A DNA stretch of 64,000 bases, taken from contig NZ_CP134772.1 of assembly GCF_031882575.1 (NCBI RefSeq), positions 1,135,001-1,199,000 of the forward strand, written 5' to 3'. The notes under the pieces were generated by a model. That model did no database searches. It worked only from the letters and a program-made list of their open reading frames with translations, and was not told the origin of the DNA. Numbering within the stretch: position 1 is the stretch's first letter; every line of letters starts with the position of its first letter. This DNA is from Pseudomonas sp. VD-NE ins. Its GTDB lineage: Bacteria > Pseudomonadota > Gammaproteobacteria > Pseudomonadales > Pseudomonadaceae. This document shows positions 47,174-59,043 of the stretch, in pieces. The position numbers were made by a program, and so were the translations under genes.

Positions 47174-50020
47174 TTACAGGCTGGCAATCCGCGCGTGTTG
47201 CTCGGCCAGTTTGGCCAGGGCTTGTTCAGCCTCGGCCAGTTTGGCGCGTTCCTTCTCGATGACTTCGGCCGGGGCCTTGTCAACGAATCCGGCGTTGGAC
47301 AATTTGCCGCCAACACGCTGGACTTCACCCTGCAAACGCAAGATTTCCTTGTCCAGACGCGCCAGCTCGGCGCCCTTGTCGATCAGGCCAGCCATCGGCA
47401 CCAGCACTTCCATCTCGCCAACCAGCGCGGTGGCAGACAGCGGTGCTTCTTCGCCAGCCGCCAGAACGGTGATCGATTCCAGACGCGCCAGTTTCTTCAG
47501 CAGCGCTTCGTTCTCGGTCAGACGGCGCTGGTCTTCGGCGCTGACGTTCTTCAGGTAGATCGGCAGTGGCTTGCCCGGGCCGATGTTCATTTCGCCACGG
47601 ATGTTGCGCGTGCCGAGCATCAGTTCCTTGAGCCATTCGATATCGTCTTCGGCGGCCGGATCAATGCGCTCTTCGTTGGCCACTGGCCACGCTTGCAGCA
47701 TGATCGTCTTGCCCTGAATGCCGGCCAGCGGCGCAATGCGCTGCCAGATTTCTTCAGTGATGAACGGCATGAACGGATGCGCCAGACGCAACGCCACTTC
47801 CAGTACGCGAACCAGCGTACGGCGAGTGCCGCGCTGACGTTCAACCGGCGCGTTCTCGTCCCACAGCACAGGCTTGGACAGTTCCAGGTACCAGTCGCAG
47901 TACTGGTTCCAGATGAACTCGTACAGCGCTTGTGCGGCGAGGTCGAAACGGAACTGATCGAGTTGACGGGTCACTTCGGCTTCAGTGCGTTGCAACTGCG
48001 AGATGATCCAGCGATCCGCCAGCGACAGCTCGTAGGCTTCGCTGTTCTGGCCGCAGTCTTCGCCCTTGTCCAGAACGTAACGCGCGGCGTTCCAGATCTT
48101 GTTGCAGAAGTTGCGATAGCCTTCAACGCGGCCCATGTCGAACTTGATGTCGCGACCGGTGGAGGCCAGCGAGCAGAAGGTGAAGCGCAGGGCGTCAGTG
48201 CCATAGCTGGCGATGCCGTCGGCGAACTCGTCGCGGGTCTGCTTCTCGATCTTCTTCGCCAGTTTCGGCTGCATCATGCCGGAGGTGCGCTTCTGCACCA
48301 GGTCTTCCAGCTCGATACCGTCGATGATGTCCAGCGGGTCCAGGACGTTGCCCTTGGACTTGGACATCTTCTGGCCCTGGCCATCACGCACCAGACCGTG
48401 CACATACACGGTCTTGAACGGAACTTGCGGCGTGCCGTCTTCGTTCTTGATCAGGTGCATGGTCAGCATGATCATCCGGGCAACCCAGAAGAAAATGATG
48501 TCGAAGCCCGTCACCAGCACGTCGGTGGAGTGGAATTTCTTCAGGAATTCGGTCTGCTCAGGCCAGCCCAGGGTGGAGAAGGTCCACAGGCCGGAACTGA
48601 ACCAGGTGTCGAGTACGTCGTTGTCCTGTTGCAGCGCCACGTCCGGGCCGAGGTTGTGCTTGGCGCGCACTTCGGCTTCGTCGCGACCGACGTAGACCTT
48701 GCCCGACTCGTCGTACCAGGCCGGAATCCGGTGGCCCCACCACAACTGACGGCTGATGCACCAGTCCTGGATGTCGCGCATCCACGAGAAGTACATGTTT
48801 TCGTATTGCTTCGGCACGAACTGGATGCGGCCGTCTTCAACGGCGGCAATCGCAGGCTCGGCCAAAGGTTTGGTCGACACGTACCACTGGTCGGTCAGCC
48901 ACGGCTCGATGATGGTGCCGGAGCGATCGCCTTTCGGCACTTTCAAGCCGTGGTCGTTGACGCTGACCAGCAGGCCGGCGGCGTCGAAGGCGGCAACGAT
49001 CTGCTTGCGCGCTTCAAAACGCTCGAGACCGGCGTATTCAGCTGGAATCGCGCCGTCGATGCTGTCGTTCAGCGTGCCGTCGAGGTTGAACACCTGGGCT
49101 GCAGGCAGCACGTTGGCGTTCTTGTCGAAGATGTTCAGCAGCGGCAGGTTGTGGCGCTTGCCGACTTCGTAGTCGTTGAAGTCGTGGGCCGGGGTGATTT
49201 TCACGCAGCCGGTGCCGAATTCAGGGTCGCAGTAATCGTCGGCGATGATCGGGATGCGGCGGCCAACCAGTGGCAGCTCGACAAACTTGCCGATCAGGGC
49301 TTGGTAGCGCTCGTCGTTCGGGTTCACCGCAACGGCGGAGTCGCCGAGCATGGTTTCCGGACGGGTGGTCGCGACGATCAGGAAATCGTTGCCATCAGCG
49401 GTTTTCGCGCCGTCGGCCAGCGGGTACTTCAGGTTCCACAGGAAGCCTTTCTCGTCGTGGTTTTCCACTTCGAGGTCGGAAATCGCCGTGTGCAGTTTGG
49501 TGTCCCAGTTGACCAGGCGCTTGCCGCGATAGATCAGGCCGTCTTCGTGCAGGCGTACGAAGGCTTCTTTAACCGCTTCCGAGAGGCCGTCGTCCATTGT
49601 GAAGCGCTCACGGCTCCAGTCGACGGACGAACCGAGGCGACGGATCTGACGGCTGATGTTGCCGCCGGACTGATCCTTCCATTCCCAGACTTTCTCGAGG
49701 AATTTTTCGCGGCCCAGATCGTGGCGATTCTGGCCCTGGGCTTCCAGTTGACGCTCCACCAGCATCTGCGTGGCGATACCGGCGTGGTCGGTGCCCGGTT
49801 GCCACAGGGTGTTGCGACCCTGCATGCGGCGGAAACGGATCAGGGCGTCCATGATCGCGTTGTTGAAACCGTGACCCATGTGCAAGCTGCCGGTGACGTT
49901 CGGCGGCGGGATCATGATGGTGTAGGAGTCGCCCGCGCCTTGCGGGGCGAAGTAGTTCTCGGACTCCCAGGTGTTGTACCAGGAAGTTTCAATGGCGTGC
50001 GGCTGGTAGGTCTTATCCAT
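47174..50020 (-). CDS. valS: Valyl-tRNA synthetase
   Basis: A 948-aa class I synthetase. The HIGH motif appears as [14 protein letters not shown] (about residues 38-51) and KMSKS as [16 protein letters not shown] (about residue 550). The editing CP1 domain, including [14 protein letters not shown], and a C-terminal coiled-coil arm ([15 protein letters not shown]) are present. Length and motifs are those of a full-length ValRS. Confidence 0.97.
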   Translation of the reverse strand: MDKTYQPHAIETSWYNTWESENYFAPQGAGDSYTIMIPPPNVTGSLHMGHGFNNAIMDALIRFRRMQGRNTLWQPGTDHAGIATQMLVERQLEAQGQNRHDLGREKFLEKVWEWKDQSGGNISRQIRRLGSSVDWSRERFTMDDGLSEAVKEAFVRLHEDGLIYRGKRLVNWDTKLHTAISDLEVENHDEKGFLWNLKYPLADGAKTADGNDFLIVATTRPETMLGDSAVAVNPNDERYQALIGKFVELPLVGRRIPIIADDYCDPEFGTGCVKITPAHDFNDYEVGKRHNLPLLNIFDKNANVLPAAQVFNLDGTLNDSIDGAIPAEYAGLERFEARKQIVAAFDAAGLLVSVNDHGLKVPKGDRSGTIIEPWLTDQWYVSTKPLAEPAIAAVEDGRIQFVPKQYENMYFSWMRDIQDWCISRQLWWGHRIPAWYDESGKVYVGRDEAEVRAKHNLGPDVALQQDNDVLDTWFSSGLWTFSTLGWPEQTEFLKKFHSTDVLVTGFDIIFFWVARMIMLTMHLIKNEDGTPQVPFKTVYVHGLVRDGQGQKMSKSKGNVLDPLDIIDGIELEDLVQKRTSGMMQPKLAKKIEKQTRDEFADGIASYGTDALRFTFCSLASTGRDIKFDMGRVEGYRNFCNKIWNAARYVLDKGEDCGQNSEAYELSLADRWIISQLQRTEAEVTRQLDQFRFDLAAQALYEFIWNQYCDWYLELSKPVLWDENAPVERQRGTRRTLVRVLEVALRLAHPFMPFITEEIWQRIAPLAGIQGKTIMLQAWPVANEERIDPAAEDDIEWLKELMLGTRNIRGEMNIGPGKPLPIYLKNVSAEDQRRLTENEALLKKLARLESITVLAAGEEAPLSATALVGEMEVLVPMAGLIDKGAELARLDKEILRLQGEVQRVGGKLSNAGFVDKAPAEVIEKERAKLAEAEQALAKLAEQHARIASL

Positions 50021-50119
50021 GCGCGGCGGGACCCTATTGGCATTAATTCAGGAAAAGCCGACGAGTATAGCGGGGCATGGGGCCGAGGGCGAGCGGGGCA
50101 GGCCGGATGGAGAGCTAAA

Positions 50120-50205
50120 TGTAGGAGCTGCCGAAGGCTGCGATCTTTTGATCTTGTCTTTAAAAAACAAAGGTCAAAAGATCGCAGCCTTCGGCAGCTC
50201 CTACA
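50120..50205. repeat. REPIN (GTAGGAGCTGCCGAAGG type)
   Basis: TGTAGGAGCTGCCGAAGGCT with an inverted copy and loop of about 20 bp, between valS and the small gene upstream of it. Arms as in 30542-30628. Confidence 0.9.
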
Positions 50206-50212
50206 GGAGCGT

Positions 50213-50614
50213 TTACTCGTATTGGCTTAGGAGGCGTTCCATGCGTGCATCGAGGCGGCGTTTGATTTCGGTTTCGATGTGCGGTGCGAAGTCATCGATC
50301 ACGTCCTGCATGATCAGTTGCGCGGCGGCGCGCAGTTCGCTGTCGAGGTGGAGCAGGGCGTCCGGGCCTTTATTCGCAGGGGGCGCAGGTTGCGCGGCCG
50401 GCGCCGGAGTTGGAGCGGGTTGCGGTTCGACTGCGATTGCGGCCGGCTCGGCGCCGACAGAGTCAAACAGCATCGGAATCTGTTCCTGTTCGCCATCATC
50501 GACCGTATCGGTCAACAGCGGCGGTTGCAGGTTGTCGTCGCCGAGCAACTGGCGGATCGATTCGAGATCGTCCAACAGGTGTGCGGACTTTTGCTGCGGT
50601 TTCGGAGTGTCCAT
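50213..50614 (-). CDS. Conserved hypothetical protein linked to holC-valS
   Basis: A 133-aa soluble protein in three parts: a short N-terminal segment with LLDDLESIRQLLGDDN, an Ala/Pro-rich linker (EPQPAPTPAPAAQPAPP), and a basic C-terminal helix (HIETEIKRRLDARMERLL). It has no enzyme motif. A gene in the same position lies between holC and valS in P. aeruginosa. A role with HolC, such as an adaptor, is only inference. It ends the holC-linked group on the minus strand. Confidence 0.7.
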   Translation of the reverse strand: MDTPKPQQKSAHLLDDLESIRQLLGDDNLQPPLLTDTVDDGEQEQIPMLFDSVGAEPAAIAVEPQPAPTPAPAAQPAPPANKGPDALLHLDSELRAAAQLIMQDVIDDFAPHIETEIKRRLDARMERLLSQYE

Positions 50615-50622
50615 TGGAATGC

Positions 50623-51051
50623 TCAGAGTCGCTGTAAACGGTGATCTTGCAGAGGATAGCCCTGTTCGCGGTAGAAACGGAAACTCTCCCGCGCAGCCGC
50701 TCGAATCGTCGGATCTTCCACCACCACTTCCGCCACGCGGGCGAATTTGCTGGCAAAGGCCGGGACTTTCAGGTCGAGATTGACCAGTAAATCCTGATGT
50801 TGACCGCAGTCATCGCCCAATCCCAACACAATCAAACCGTCCGGCTCACTGTCGGCAGGGCCATGCGGCACGAACGTTTCGCCCTTGAACGCCCACAGGC
50901 GCGCATCGAGATCGTCACGCTGGGCGGCATCGCTGCAATGCAGGTAGATGCGGTGGCCCATGCGCCAGGCTTTCTCGGTGAGCTTGCAGGCGAAGTCCAG
51001 GCGAGCCGAAGGGTCGGCGCTGGGCAGAATATAAAAGTCGACTTTGGTCAT
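50623..51051 (-). CDS. holC: DNA polymerase III subunit chi
   Basis: A 142-aa chi subunit: MTKVDFYILPSADPSARLDFACKLTEKAWRMGHRIYLHC and LIVLGLGDDCG match HolC. Chi joins the clamp-loader complex to SSB at the replication fork. It is co-directional with pepA (58-bp gap) and valS. Confidence 0.93.
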   Translation of the reverse strand: MTKVDFYILPSADPSARLDFACKLTEKAWRMGHRIYLHCSDAAQRDDLDARLWAFKGETFVPHGPADSEPDGLIVLGLGDDCGQHQDLLVNLDLKVPAFASKFARVAEVVVEDPTIRAAARESFRFYREQGYPLQDHRLQRL

Positions 51052-51108
51052 TGCGGTTCCAGAGCAGCAAGCGGCGCCACTCGAAAGTGACGCCGCCCAT
51101 CAGCGGGT

Positions 51109-52737
<1,629 letters not shown>

Positions 52738-52741
52738 CTAG

Positions 52742-53005
52742 GGGGCGTTCTCAATTAGTTTTCACACCGCGTTGTCGCCTTAAAGCCAGCCAGGCAAGGC
52801 GCAGGCCGCTGGGAATGGTTGTTCCCTTTCCAAGGCCTGCAACGCAGACTGGCCGGCTTTAAGGCACAACCCGAAGGGCCGGGCCTGCTGTTGTGCAGGG
52901 CTGCGTTGCTCGAAGCTTATTTGGAATGACCAAACCACGCTTCTCGCGCCTTGCCCTGCACAACAGCAGACCCGGCGCGGTGTGAAAACTAATTGAGAAC
53001 GCCCC
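52742..53005. mobile_element. MITE with 30-bp terminal inverted repeats and CTAG target duplication
   Basis: A 264-bp non-coding element. The ends begin GGGGCGTTCTCAATTAGTTT and are 30-bp perfect inverted repeats (52742-52771, 52976-53005). CTAG flanks both sides (52738-52741, 53006-53009), a target duplication typical of IS5-family elements. Inside are two more inverted repeats: GCCTTAAAGCCaGCCAG with CTGGCCgGCTTTAAGGC, and CTGCTGTTGTGCAGGGC with its inverse. There is no transposase frame, so it must have moved with a transposase in trans. It lies between the divergent pepA and lptF genes. Confidence 0.9.
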
Positions 53006-53054
53006 CTAGGTTGTACGATCTGCAAAGGATTACAGACATGGATGAGTGTGCGCA

Positions 53055-53083
53055 GTGACAGGCGCCCTCAATCACAGGATAAT
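53055..53083 (+). promoter_or_regulatory. Probable promoter of lptFG
   Basis: GTGACA (53055-53060), 17 bp, GATAAT (53078-53083): a good sigma-70 match about 90 bp before the lptF start, between the MITE and lptF. The MITE ends 50 bp upstream of it. Confidence 0.6.
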
Positions 53084-53175
53084 GCCGCATCTTTTTTCGA
53101 CGGCTCTGCGTTGCGGGCCGGTCGATGTGTTTGCTTGTTTGGCCGCCTTAGCCTGACAACCCTGGAGTGTCTGGT

Positions 53176-54297
53176 TTGATCGTCTTCCGTTATCTGTCCC
53201 GCGAAGTCCTGTTGACCCTCAGTGCCGTGAGTGCCGTGCTGCTGGTCATCATCATGAGCGGTCGCTTCATCAAATATCTGGCTCAGGCCGCTGCCGGCCA
53301 GCTCGATCCGGGCTCGCTGTTCCTGATCATGGGGTATCGTCTGCCGGGTTTCCTGCAACTGATTCTGCCGCTGGGCTTGTTCCTCGGGATCCTGCTGGCG
53401 TACGGTCGCCTGTACCTGGAAAGCGAGATGACTGTGCTGTCGGCCACCGGCATGAGCCAGCAGAAGCTGTTTCGCATGACCTTGTTTCCGGCGACCCTGG
53501 TTGCGCTGGTCGTAGCGTGGCTGAGCCTGGGTCTGGCCCCGCAAGGCGCCAACCAGTTCCAGTTGCTGCTGAACAAGCAGGACGCGCTGACCGAGTTCGA
53601 TACCCTCGAACCAGGGCGCTTCCAGGCTCTGCGTGACGGTACTCGGGTGACCTACACCGAAACCCTGAGCGACGATCGCGTCAATCTGGGCAGCGTATTC
53701 ATTTCGCAGAAAAACCTCGGTGCCGATCAAAAGGATCGCGGGATTTCCGTGCTGGTGGCCGAAAGCGGGCGCCAGGAAGTGCGCCCCGATGGTAACCGCT
53801 ACCTGATCCTCGACAACGGCTATCGCTACGACGGCAGTCCGGGGCAGGCCGATTACCGCGCCATTCATTACGACACTTATGGCGTGTTGCTGCCCAAGCC
53901 GGACGTCAGCGAAGAAGTCACCGACCGTGACGCCATGCCGACTTCATCTCTTGTGGGCAGCGATGACATCCGCTCCAAAACCGAGCTGCAATGGCGTTTG
54001 TCCCTGCCGCTGCTGGTGTTTATCGTGACCCTGATGGCGGTGCCGCTGTCGCGAGTCAATCCGCGCCAAGGGCGTTTCCTCAAGCTGCTGCCGGCGATTC
54101 TTCTATATATGGCTTACCTGACGATCCTGATTGCCGCCCGCGGCGCCCTTGAAAAAGGCAAGATCCCGCCGGCCCTCGGCCTGTGGTGGGTGCATGCGAT
54201 CTTCCTGTTCATCGGTCTCGGCCTGCTGTATTGGGAGCCGCTGCGTCTGAAGATGGCCAGCCGTCGCGCTGCAGCGCTGGAGGTGGCCCGTGGTTAA
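53176..54297 (+). CDS. lptF: LPS export permease LptF
   Basis: A 373-aa inner-membrane protein with N-terminal TMs (MIVFRYLSREVLLTLSAVSAV) and a periplasmic beta-jellyroll domain between TM3 and TM4. With LptG and LptB2 it extracts LPS to the LptC-A-D bridge. The TTG at 53176 is used because GGAG is 8 nt upstream and the protein normally begins IVFRYLSREV; a GTG at 53167 is the alternative. It overlaps lptG by 8 bp. Confidence 0.9.
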   Translation: MIVFRYLSREVLLTLSAVSAVLLVIIMSGRFIKYLAQAAAGQLDPGSLFLIMGYRLPGFLQLILPLGLFLGILLAYGRLYLESEMTVLSATGMSQQKLFRMTLFPATLVALVVAWLSLGLAPQGANQFQLLLNKQDALTEFDTLEPGRFQALRDGTRVTYTETLSDDRVNLGSVFISQKNLGADQKDRGISVLVAESGRQEVRPDGNRYLILDNGYRYDGSPGQADYRAIHYDTYGVLLPKPDVSEEVTDRDAMPTSSLVGSDDIRSKTELQWRLSLPLLVFIVTLMAVPLSRVNPRQGRFLKLLPAILLYMAYLTILIAARGALEKGKIPPALGLWWVHAIFLFIGLGLLYWEPLRLKMASRRAAALEVARG

Positions 54298-55351
54298 ACT
54301 CGACCGCTACATCGGCAGCAGCGTGTTCATGGCGATCATCGCCGTGCTGGCAATCATTCTCGGCCTGGCAACGCTGTTCGCGTTCATCGATGAGATGGGT
54401 GACGTTAGCGACACCTACACCCTCGTTGATGTGCTGAGCTTCGTGTTGCTGACCGCGCCACGCCGTCTCTACGAAATGTTGCCGATGGCCGCATTGATCG
54501 GCTGCCTGATCGGTCTCGGCAGTCTGGCCAGCAGCAGTGAGCTAACCGTCATGCGCGCCGCTGGTGTATCCATCGGCCGTATCGTCTGGGCGGTCATGAA
54601 GCCAATGCTGGTGCTGATGCTGGCGGGCGTGCTGATCGGCGAATACGTCGCTCCGGCAACCGAAAGCATGGCGCAGGCCAATCGCTCGCTGGCGCAAGGC
54701 AGCGGCGACGCGCAAAGCGCCAAGCACGGTATGTGGCACCGTCAGGGTGAAGAATTCATCCACATCAACGCCGTGCAACCCAACGGCCTGCTGTATGGCG
54801 TGACCCGCTATCACTTCGACAAGGAGCGCCATCTGCTGAGTTCGAGCTTCGCCAAGAAGGCCGAGTTCGACGGCAATAAGTGGCAACTCACCGACGTTGC
54901 CACCACGCTGTTCCATGAACGCAGCACGGAAGTCGTCAATACCCCGAGCGAGCAATGGGACGTGGCGTTGAGCCCGCAATTGCTCAGCACCGTGGTCATG
55001 GCGCCGGAATCGCTGTCGATCAGTGGTCTGTGGGGTTACATCCACTACCTGTCCGAGCAAGGCCTGAGCAACGGCCGTTACTGGCTGGCATTTTGGGTCA
55101 AGGTGTTGCAGCCGCTGGTCACTGCCGCTCTGGTGTTGATGGCGATCTCCTTTATCTTCGGTCCGTTGCGTTCGGTGACTCTCGGTCAGCGCGTGTTCAC
55201 CGGTGTGCTGGTGGGTTTCACTTTCCGTATCGTCCAGGATTTGCTCGGCCCCTCCAGCCTGGTGTTCGGTTTCTCGCCGCTGTTCGCGGTGCTGGTACCG
55301 GCCGGCGTCTGTGCACTGGCGGGTGTCTGGCTGCTGCGAAGAGCCGGTTGA
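54290..55351 (+). CDS. lptG: LPS export permease LptG
   Basis: A 353-aa paralogue of LptF with the same layout: LDRYIGSSVFMAIIAVLAIILG, then a periplasmic domain and three C-terminal TMs (WVKVLQPLVTAALVLMAISFIFG). It has a GTG start within the lptF end. It completes the Lpt transporter with LptF. Confidence 0.93.
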   Translation: MVKLDRYIGSSVFMAIIAVLAIILGLATLFAFIDEMGDVSDTYTLVDVLSFVLLTAPRRLYEMLPMAALIGCLIGLGSLASSSELTVMRAAGVSIGRIVWAVMKPMLVLMLAGVLIGEYVAPATESMAQANRSLAQGSGDAQSAKHGMWHRQGEEFIHINAVQPNGLLYGVTRYHFDKERHLLSSSFAKKAEFDGNKWQLTDVATTLFHERSTEVVNTPSEQWDVALSPQLLSTVVMAPESLSISGLWGYIHYLSEQGLSNGRYWLAFWVKVLQPLVTAALVLMAISFIFGPLRSVTLGQRVFTGVLVGFTFRIVQDLLGPSSLVFGFSPLFAVLVPAGVCALAGVWLLRRAG

Positions 55352-55383
55352 TGACAGGCGATTGACCTGTGCTTTAAACCTCG

Positions 55384-55416
55384 AAAACGCCTCGGTCGAC
55401 AGATCGGGGCGTTTTT
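55384..55416 (+). terminator. Terminator of lptFG
   Basis: AAAACGCCTCG...GATCGGGGCGTTTTT, 32 bp beyond the lptG stop. Confidence 0.75.
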
Positions 55417-55524
55417 GCATGCAATCCGGGTGACAGGCGAACGTGACGCTTGCGCCGTGTATCAGGTACAATTCCCGGCTATTTTTCGGCGGGCTATGCC
55501 TGCAGCCTTTTTGAGTGTTGATCC

Positions 55525-57324
55525 GTGAGTGATTTGAGTCATATCCGCAATTTCTCCATCATCGCCCACATTGACCATGGCAAGTCGACGCTGGCCGATC
55601 GCTTCATCCAGATGTGCGGCGGCCTGGCCGAGCGTGAAATGGAAGCCCAGGTACTGGATTCCATGGACCTGGAGCGTGAACGCGGGATCACCATCAAGGC
55701 CCACAGCGTCACCCTTTATTACACGGCCAAAGATGGCATCAAGTACCAACTGAACTTCATTGACACCCCGGGACACGTCGACTTCACCTATGAAGTCAGC
55801 CGTTCCCTGGCTGCCTGTGAAGGCGCTTTGCTGGTGGTCGACGCCGGTCAAGGCGTAGAAGCCCAGTCCGTGGCCAACTGCTACACCGCCATCGAGCAGG
55901 GCCTTGAGGTCATGCCGGTGCTGAACAAGATCGACCTGCCACAGGCCGATCCTGATCGCGTCAAAGACGAAATCGAGAAGATCATTGGCATCGACGCCAC
56001 CGACGCCGTCACTTGCAGCGCCAAGACCGGCCTGGGTGTCGACGAAGTGCTCGAACGTCTGGTGCACACCATTCCTGCGCCGACCGGCAACATCGAAGAT
56101 CCGCTGCAAGCGCTGATCATCGACTCCTGGTTCGACAACTACCTGGGCGTTGTCTCCCTGGTGCGCGTGCGTCATGGCCGCGTGAAGAAGGGCGACAAGA
56201 TCCTCGTCAAGTCCACCGGCAAGATCCATCTGGTCGACAGCGTGGGTGTGTTCAACCCGAAACACACCGCCACCACCGATCTGAAAGCCGGCGAAGTGGG
56301 CTTCATCATTGCCAGCATCAAGGACATTCACGGTGCACCGGTCGGTGACACCCTGACCCTGAGCTCGACCCCGGACGTTGAAGTGCTGCCAGGCTTCAAA
56401 CGCATCCAGCCGCAGGTTTACGCCGGTCTGTTCCCGGTCAGCTCCGACGACTTCGAGGATTTCCGCGAAGCGCTGCAGAAGCTGACCCTCAACGACTCGT
56501 CGCTGCAGTACACCCCGGAAAGCTCCGACGCATTGGGCTTCGGCTTCCGTTGCGGTTTCCTCGGCATGCTGCACATGGAGATCATCCAGGAGCGCCTCGA
56601 GCGCGAGTACGACCTGGACCTGATCACCACCGCGCCAACGGTAATTTTCGAGCTGGTGCTGAAAACCGGTGAAACGATTTACGTCGACAACCCATCCAAG
56701 CTGCCGGATGTGTCGTCGATCGAAGACATGCGCGAGCCGATCGTGCGGGCCAATATTCTGGTGCCGCAGGAACACTTGGGCAACGTCATCACCCTGTGCA
56801 TCGAGAAGCGCGGCGTTCAAGTCGACATGCTGTTCCTCGGCAATCAGGTGCAGGTCACTTACGACCTGCCGATGAACGAAGTGGTCCTGGACTTCTTCGA
56901 CCGTCTCAAATCCACCAGCCGCGGCTATGCTTCGCTGGATTACCATTTCGATCGTTACCAATCGGCTAATCTGGTGAAACTGGACGTGCTGATCAACGGC
57001 GACAAGGTCGATGCCCTGGCATTGATCGTGCACCGTGACAACTCGCACTACAAAGGTCGCCAGTTGACCGAGAAGATGAAAGAACTGATTCCTCGTCAGA
57101 TGTTCGACGTAGCGATTCAGGCCGCCATCGGTGGTCAGATCGTTGCCCGGACAACCGTCAAGGCGCTCAGAAAGAACGTATTGGCCAAATGCTACGGCGG
57201 TGACGTCAGCCGTAAGAAGAAACTGCTCGAGAAGCAAAAGGCCGGTAAGAAACGCATGAAGCAGGTCGGCAACGTGGAAATTCCACAAGAAGCCTTCCTT
57301 GCAGTGCTCAGGTTGGATAGTTAG
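55525..57324 (+). CDS. lepA: Elongation factor 4 (LepA)
   Basis: A 599-aa translational GTPase starting with GTG ([26 protein letters not shown]). G1 is AHIDHGKS, G3 DTPGHVD, G4 NKID. The unique LepA C-terminal domain with [43 protein letters not shown] follows. It back-translocates or aids ribosome assembly. lepB starts 5 bp after it. Confidence 0.97.
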   Translation: MSDLSHIRNFSIIAHIDHGKSTLADRFIQMCGGLAEREMEAQVLDSMDLERERGITIKAHSVTLYYTAKDGIKYQLNFIDTPGHVDFTYEVSRSLAACEGALLVVDAGQGVEAQSVANCYTAIEQGLEVMPVLNKIDLPQADPDRVKDEIEKIIGIDATDAVTCSAKTGLGVDEVLERLVHTIPAPTGNIEDPLQALIIDSWFDNYLGVVSLVRVRHGRVKKGDKILVKSTGKIHLVDSVGVFNPKHTATTDLKAGEVGFIIASIKDIHGAPVGDTLTLSSTPDVEVLPGFKRIQPQVYAGLFPVSSDDFEDFREALQKLTLNDSSLQYTPESSDALGFGFRCGFLGMLHMEIIQERLEREYDLDLITTAPTVIFELVLKTGETIYVDNPSKLPDVSSIEDMREPIVRANILVPQEHLGNVITLCIEKRGVQVDMLFLGNQVQVTYDLPMNEVVLDFFDRLKSTSRGYASLDYHFDRYQSANLVKLDVLINGDKVDALALIVHRDNSHYKGRQLTEKMKELIPRQMFDVAIQAAIGGQIVARTTVKALRKNVLAKCYGGDVSRKKKLLEKQKAGKKRMKQVGNVEIPQEAFLAVLRLDS

Positions 57325-57329
57325 GTCCT

Positions 57330-58184
57330 ATGTCACTAAATTTCCCGCTGTTGCTGGTCATCGCCGTGTTCGTCTGCGGCCTGTTGGCGTTGCTTGATCT
57401 GTTGATCCTGGCGCCGCGTCGCCGGGCGGCCATTGCCTCTTATCAAGGCAGTGTCAGCCAGCCCGACGTCGTGGTGGTCGAAAAACTGAACAAGGAACCG
57501 CTGCTGGTTGAATACGGCAAGTCGTTCTTCCCGGTGTTGTTCATTGTGCTGGTGCTGCGTTCGTTCCTCGTGGAACCGTTCCAGATCCCGTCGGGCTCGA
57601 TGAAGCCAACCCTGGATGTTGGCGACTTCATTCTGGTGAGCAAGTTTTCTTACGGGATCCGCCTGCCGGTGATCGACAAGAAAATCATCGAAGTCGGTGA
57701 CCCGCAGCGTGGCGATGTGATGGTGTTCCGCTATCCGAGCGATCCGAACGTCAACTACATCAAGCGTGTAGTCGGTCTGCCAGGCGACACGGTGCGTTAC
57801 ACCGCCGACAAACGTCTGTTTGTGAATGGCGAGTCGGTTGCCGAGCAGATGATCGGTGCCGAGCCGGGCACTCTGGGCAGCGCCGAGCTGTACAAAGAGA
57901 AACTGGGCGCCGCCGAGCATCTGATCCGCAAGGAAATGAGCCGCTACCGCGCCACGCCGGACCGCTCGTGGACAGTACCCGCCGGGCACTACTTCATGAT
58001 GGGCGACAACCGCGACAACTCGAACGACAGTCGCTACTGGGATGATCCGAACATTCCCAAGGATCTGCTGGGCATGGTTCCCGACCAGAATATCGTCGGC
58101 AAGGCCTTCGCGGTCTGGATGAGCTGGCCGGAGCCGAAACTCAGTCACCTGCCGAATTTTTCGCGGGTTGGCCTGATCAAGTAA
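57330..58184 (+). CDS. lepB: Signal peptidase I
   Basis: A 284-aa inner-membrane serine protease with N-terminal TMs (LLLVIAVFVCGLLALLDLL). Box B PSGSMKPTL gives the nucleophilic Ser90 and YIKRVVGLPGD the general base Lys at about 145; box E is MGDNRDNSNDSRYW. It removes signal peptides, including those of the alginate and Lpt proteins. In P. aeruginosa a DUF4845 gene follows; here 170 bp lead straight to rnc. Confidence 0.95.
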   Translation: MSLNFPLLLVIAVFVCGLLALLDLLILAPRRRAAIASYQGSVSQPDVVVVEKLNKEPLLVEYGKSFFPVLFIVLVLRSFLVEPFQIPSGSMKPTLDVGDFILVSKFSYGIRLPVIDKKIIEVGDPQRGDVMVFRYPSDPNVNYIKRVVGLPGDTVRYTADKRLFVNGESVAEQMIGAEPGTLGSAELYKEKLGAAEHLIRKEMSRYRATPDRSWTVPAGHYFMMGDNRDNSNDSRYWDDPNIPKDLLGMVPDQNIVGKAFAVWMSWPEPKLSHLPNFSRVGLIK

Positions 58185-58353
58185 TCACACACGGCGCTGT
58201 TGACCACAGCGCCGAATGCATTTCTGGAGCCGGCACAATCGGCTTCGCAATCGCCAGGATTTAATTTTTGAACACAGCGTTAATTGTCCCAGGCCTGCGC
58301 CGCATCCCGGCGATGGCAGTGGAATCCAGCCACGAACTCAGCGTGGGTAAACC

Positions 58354-59043
58354 GTGAGCGTTTCTCTAAGCCGTCTCGAGCGCCAGCTCGGTTACACCTT
58401 CAAGGATCAGGAGCTGATGCTGCTGGCCCTGACACACCGCAGTTTTGCCGGGCGCAACAACGAACGCCTGGAATTCCTCGGTGATGCCATCCTCAACTTC
58501 GTCGCTGGCGAGGCGCTGTTCGATCGCTTCCCGCTGGCCCGCGAAGGCCAGTTGTCGCGTTTGCGCGCACGCCTGGTAAAAGGTGAGACGCTGGCCGTAC
58601 TGGCCCGCGGTTTCGACCTTGGCGATTACCTGCGACTGGGCTCCGGTGAGTTGAAAAGCGGCGGTTTTCGTCGCGAATCGATTCTGGCCGATGCCCTCGA
58701 AGCCTTGATCGGTGCGATCTATCTTGATGCCGGCATGGACATGGCGCGTGAGCGCGTGCTGGCCTGGCTGGCTGGCGAGTTCGAAGGCCTGACACTGGTC
58801 GACACCAACAAGGATCCGAAAACCCGCTTGCAGGAACACCTGCAATCGCGCGGTTGCGATCTGCCACGCTATGAAGTGGTGGATATCCAGGGCGAGCCGC
58901 ACTGCCGAACCTTCTTCGTCGAGTGCGAAGTTGTCTTACTGAATGAAAAAAGCCGAGGTCAGGGTGTGAGCCGTCGTATTGCCGAACAGGTAGCGGCCGC
59001 CGCAGCACTGATTGCCCTGGGCGTGGAGAATGGCAATGACTGA
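58354..59043 (+). CDS. rnc: Ribonuclease III
   Basis: A 229-aa RNase III. The catalytic domain has [20 protein letters not shown] (the LEFLGD signature) and [16 protein letters not shown]; the dsRBD is at the C-terminus ([14 protein letters not shown]...[16 protein letters not shown]). It starts at GTG 58354. It overlaps era by 8 bp. The 170-bp gap to lepB contains GGCGCTG-TTGACCA-CAGCGCC at 58193 and no gene. Confidence 0.96.
   Translation: MSVSLSRLERQLGYTFKDQELMLLALTHRSFAGRNNERLEFLGDAILNFVAGEALFDRFPLAREGQLSRLRARLVKGETLAVLARGFDLGDYLRLGSGELKSGGFRRESILADALEALIGAIYLDAGMDMARERVLAWLAGEFEGLTLVDTNKDPKTRLQEHLQSRGCDLPRYEVVDIQGEPHCRTFFVECEVVLLNEKSRGQGVSRRIAEQVAAAAALIALGVENGND

Noticed and set aside
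46922..50230. 1102-codon plus-strand frame opposite valS
   Set aside because: Antisense of valS; valS has full HIGH and KMSKS motifs, and the antisense product has no recognisable domain.
52780..53025. Minus-strand frame in the pepA-lptF gap
   Set aside because: It falls within the MITE's inverted repeats and has no start context or domain.
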